A stretch of 64,000 bases of DNA from Imperialibacter roseus. GTDB lineage: Bacteria > Bacteroidota > Bacteroidia > Cytophagales > Cyclobacteriaceae. The stretch covers positions 4,378,417-4,442,416 of the forward strand of contig NZ_CP136051.1 in assembly GCF_032999765.1 (NCBI RefSeq), given 5' to 3'. Under the pieces are notes generated by a model. The model did no database searches, had not been told where the DNA came from, and saw only the letters and a list, made by a program, of their open reading frames with translations. Positions 61,780 through 64,000 of this stretch are shown one piece after another (positions within the stretch are counted from its first letter, which is position 1; the number at the start of each line of letters is the position of its first letter). Made by a program: the position numbers and the translations under genes.

Positions 61780-62232
61780 TTAAGCTTTGTTCTTAGTATC
61801 AATAATGATCGTAACAGGGCCATCGTTTACAAGTGCCACTTTCATATCGGCCCCAAACTCACCCGTCTCAATTTCACGTTGCAAATCAGCCTGCAGCCGG
61901 GCAATCATTTTCTCATAAAGAGGTATTGCCACATCCGGCCTGGCAGCTTTGATGTAGGAAGGCCGGTTGCCCTTTTTTGTGCTGGCATGCAGCGTAAATT
62001 GACTGATAAGCAGTATGTCGCCCCCAACCTCCGCAAGGCTTCGGTTCATCACACCGTCATCGTCGTTAAAGATCCGCAGATTGACAATCTTCCTGCTCAA
62101 CCACTCTATGTCCTCCTGAGTATCGGCCTCCTCAATACCCAGAAGCAGCATAATACCAGTTCCGATTTTTCCTTCGACGGCGCCGTTAATCGTTACCGAT
62201 GCCTCCGACACTCTTTGAACCACTCCAATCAT
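61780..62232 (-). CDS. dtd: D-aminoacyl-tRNA deacylase
   Basis: 150 residues, full length. M-I-G-V-V-Q-R-V-S-E-A-S-V start, the catalytic S-Q-F-T-L-H-A-S-T-K-K-G-N-R-P-S-Y, and N-D-G-P-V-T-I-I-I-D close to the end. Hydrolyses D-amino acids from mischarged tRNA. First gene of a pair with the MazG-like gene. Confidence 0.95.
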   Translation of the reverse strand: MIGVVQRVSEASVTINGAVEGKIGTGIMLLLGIEEADTQEDIEWLSRKIVNLRIFNDDDGVMNRSLAEVGGDILLISQFTLHASTKKGNRPSYIKAARPDVAIPLYEKMIARLQADLQREIETGEFGADMKVALVNDGPVTIIIDTKNKA

Positions 62233-62293
62233 TGCTCTTATTTTTCCTTCGAAACATTATCAGGTTCAAAGTACAATCAATAATCAATTCAGG

Positions 62294-62965
62294 CTAATCC
62301 TTTGTTGTCGTAATTTTTTCAATTTGTCGGGAGGGGAAAACGTGGAGGCCTGGTAGCCCCTTTTTGGCCGTAACGACCATTCCCTTTGCCACCCTGCTGG
62401 CGTCAATAGCAAAAAGCTTTCTACTCGATGCTATCATGAAAAAGGAGAATAGTTTGGAAAAAAACTTGGCAATTTCTTCAAAAGGGCGGCGCTCATTCCT
62501 TTCACCCAAAAGAAGAGAGGGTTGGTAAATATATAGCGAAGGGAGACTTAATTTCTTCAACGCCTCTTCGAGCATCCCTTTCACTTTGTTGTAATAAATG
62601 ACCGACTCAGCATTGGCTCCCAAGGCGGTAACAATGTGGAACTGCTCACATGTGGCAGTTTTAGCGGCCACCTGAGCCAGATTGAAACAGTAGGTATAAT
62701 CCACTTTAAAAAAAGCTTCCTTCGATCCGGCCTTTTTCAAAGTGGTGCCCAGGCAGCAAAAAAAATGATGGGCTTGGATATCAGCGGAAAGGCTCTCCAA
62801 ATTCTCAAAATCTGTTATAACAGCCCGAACTTTGCTGCTTGCAGATGGGAGCTCTCTTCGTGTGAGGACTACAATGTTATCATAATAATCATCGCCAACC
62901 AGCTGATCCAGCAGCGATGTACCAACCAAACCAGTGGCACCAGCTATAAGTGCAGTCTTACCCAT
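62294..62965 (-). CDS. NAD(P)-binding oxidoreductase, HTATIP2/SDR-like
   Basis: 223 residues with Rossmann start A-L-I-A-G-A-T-G-L-V-G-T-S-L-L, D-F-E-N-L, and Y-Y-N-K-V-K-G-M-L-E-E-A-L, whose Y-x(3)-K matches the atypical SDR catalytic pair, then L-Y-I-Y-Q-P-S-L-L-L-G. Such proteins are NAD(P)H-binding, often of unknown substrate. Monocistronic; separated from dtd by 61 nt. Confidence 0.85.
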   Translation of the reverse strand: MGKTALIAGATGLVGTSLLDQLVGDDYYDNIVVLTRRELPSASSKVRAVITDFENLESLSADIQAHHFFCCLGTTLKKAGSKEAFFKVDYTYCFNLAQVAAKTATCEQFHIVTALGANAESVIYYNKVKGMLEEALKKLSLPSLYIYQPSLLLGERNERRPFEEIAKFFSKLFSFFMIASSRKLFAIDASRVAKGMVVTAKKGLPGLHVFPSRQIEKITTTKD

Positions 62966-63226
62966 ATCATTGAAGTTTAATTGTCGGCAACTCTATCTGA
63001 AAGTTGCTTAAAACCATTGACGGATACCACCACTGCGGCCGCTCTTTCCGCAGGCTTTTTGCCTGGCAGGTGCTGGTTGAGAAAAAACTTACCAGCTTAT
63101 TGAATCATTTGCTGCTGGTATCAAACGGCAAGTCGTTCAAGATAAACTTATTTCCATCTTGCTTAAGTACAAAATGTCCTTTGAAAAATTTAGTCGCACC
63201 TTATTTTGCCAATTACGCTGCCCTGT

Positions 63227-63634
63227 TCAAATCGAAAAATTATCCCTTTCCCATAACAGGTACTCGTCAATATCCTGCTTTAAGCTACGGTAAATGAATG
63301 CAATCATTGAGATGTCATCGATAAGCCCCAGCGCTGGAATAAAATCAGGAATAAGGTCTATAGGGGTGATAAAATAAATAAGACCAGCAACCAGGAGGAC
63401 GATGCTTTTCCAGGGCATTACACGGTAATTACCAGAAATATAGTTCTTCACCATTCTGGAAATAACCTTGATCCGTCCGACAAAACCACTGAGCTTTTCA
63501 TTGCTTCGGGTAATCTCACCAAGCTTTGTGGACACGCTCCCAATTATTTTATCCACACGCTCTCCATCCCGAAGTACCCTCTCGGCTTTCTTTTCATACG
63601 ACGACAGCGCTTTTTTCTCCTTATTCTCCTCCAT
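63227..63634 (-). CDS. DUF1232 (YkvA-like) membrane protein
   Basis: 135 residues. C-terminal DUF1232 core: W-K-S-I-V-L-L-V-A-G-L-I-Y-F-I-T-P-I-D-L-I-P-D-F-I-P-A-L-G-L-I-D-D. N-terminal half is charged and helical (E-E-N-K-E-K-K-A-L-S-S-Y). Function unknown. The stop of the next upstream gene is 5 nt away, indicating an operon with the partial gene at the right edge. Confidence 0.85.
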   Translation of the reverse strand: MEENKEKKALSSYEKKAERVLRDGERVDKIIGSVSTKLGEITRSNEKLSGFVGRIKVISRMVKNYISGNYRVMPWKSIVLLVAGLIYFITPIDLIPDFIPALGLIDDISMIAFIYRSLKQDIDEYLLWERDNFSI

Positions 63635-63639
63635 ATGAC

Positions 63640-64000
63640 CTAAAACACCTTTCTGATTTCATCTTTCATAAAACTCAAGGCTTGCTCTACGGGGTCACGC
63701 TCTTCCTGCATGGCCCTTTGAATGACGGCCTTTGCCAATTCAATACTCTTCGATTCTGGATTCACCTCTGTAATGGCCTGATTAACAATCATAATCACAC
63801 TTTCCATGGCACTTTTTATCGACCTCCAGGCGTCATCTGACATGTAAAGCTGCTGCGACAAATTATGGTTAAACTCATCCCGGATCTCCTTGAGAAGCAC
63901 ATGCTGTAGTTCCTTGGAAGTGAGGTTTCCGGTGCTGAGCCTGGCAAGCAGGTTACTTGGCGATATCCTCTCAAGAAAAAGACACATCCTCTCATAGGCC
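63640..64000 (-). CDS. Hypothetical protein, N-terminus outside window
   Basis: The frame stays open to the end of the window; codons upstream of the in-frame ATG at 63987 read A-Y-E-R, so the real start probably lies beyond 64000. Visible part is helical with L-F-L-E-R-I-S-P-S-N-L-L-A-R-L, L-K-E-I-R-D-E-F-N-H-N-L-S-Q-Q-L-Y-M and A-I-T-E-V-N-P-E. It resembles Bacteroidota proteins with an N-terminal membrane segment followed by such helices (DUF7935-like), but the membrane part is not seen. Shares an operon with the DUF1232 gene, 5 nt downstream. Confidence 0.55.
   Translation of the reverse strand, partial: AYERMCLFLERISPSNLLARLSTGNLTSKELQHVLLKEIRDEFNHNLSQQLYMSDDAWRSIKSAMESVIMIVNQAITEVNPESKSIELAKAVIQRAMQEERDPVEQALSFMKDEIRKVF

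Noticed and set aside
63004-63226. Short + strand gene between the SDR and DUF1232 genes
   Set aside because: The frame extends over the end of the DUF1232 gene and has no domain or good start.

Overview
The window comes from a Bacteroidota chromosome, most likely Cytophagales-like. Evidence: two secreted proteins end in type IX secretion (T9SS) sorting domains, one type A (28898-33622) and one CHU_C/type B (37759-41010). There is an HU-like HIG-type protein, several Bacteroidota-style promoters (TTG, about 20 nt, TAnnTTTG), and many small lipoproteins and outer-membrane barrels. No tRNA, rRNA or CRISPR array was seen. Species is not determinable from the sequence alone.

Layout. 1-5 kb: an S51 (cyanophycinase-like) peptidase cut by the window edge, a VOC protein, a DUF4199 membrane protein, a LuxR-type regulator, an intergenic nested-palindrome element and a large six-hairpin glycosidase-like lipoprotein. 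5-5.7 kb: a HEPN/MNT toxin-antitoxin-type pair. 5.75-7.45 kb: seven paired hairpin repeats (REP/BIME-like) around a Y1 transposase of the RAYT type. 7.5-9.2 kb: an HU-like gene, a second nested palindrome and a degenerate 22-nt periodic repeat.

9.2-21.4 kb is a defence island, visibly more A+T-rich than its flanks. On the + strand lie three overlapping genes matching SspB (DUF4007), SspC (large P-loop ATPase) and SspD (PAPS-reductase/DndC-like), the set that places single-strand phosphorothioates in DNA. Converging on it from the - strand is a PLD-nuclease/DEAH helicase, an 80-aa protein, an SMC/DndD-like ATPase with a CxxC hook, a 160-aa Dnd-associated-like protein, a tiny ORF, a stand-alone GIY-YIG nuclease and a DGQHR (DndB-like) protein. 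The whole looks like an SspBCD-SspFGH-type phosphorothioation defence locus with an added DGQHR/GIY-YIG pair; SspA (cysteine desulfurase) and SspE were not found here.

21.6-24.9 kb is a scarred region: an intact M55 peptidase, the C-terminal remnant of a glycosidase, a lipoprotein, a charged coiled-coil protein, a truncated second copy of the M55 gene, and tandem hairpins after both M55 copies. 25-28.7 kb: a divergent GTP-cyclohydrolase-II-like protein, two paralogous barrels, an ECF sigma factor with a coupled membrane protein, and an OsmC protein. 28.9-45.9 kb: the two giant T9SS cargo proteins; a MarR-controlled ferredoxin/ferredoxin reductase pair; AraC, AhpD-like and cupredoxin-like genes; a membrane-spanning HTH/LamG-like protein next to two LamG-like secreted proteins; and a MarR-GNAT fusion behind a perfect 20-bp palindrome. 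45.9-51.7 kb: a GH95 fucosidase, TfoX-like protein, nucleotidyltransferase pair, Uma2 nuclease, rhodanese and MetZ. 51.7-52.8 kb: a complete IS982 element with perfect 18-bp inverted repeats. The rest is mainly housekeeping (gcvT, comB, PadR/ABC permease, rlmI, MazG-like, dtd, SDR, DUF1232), with a partial gene at the right edge.
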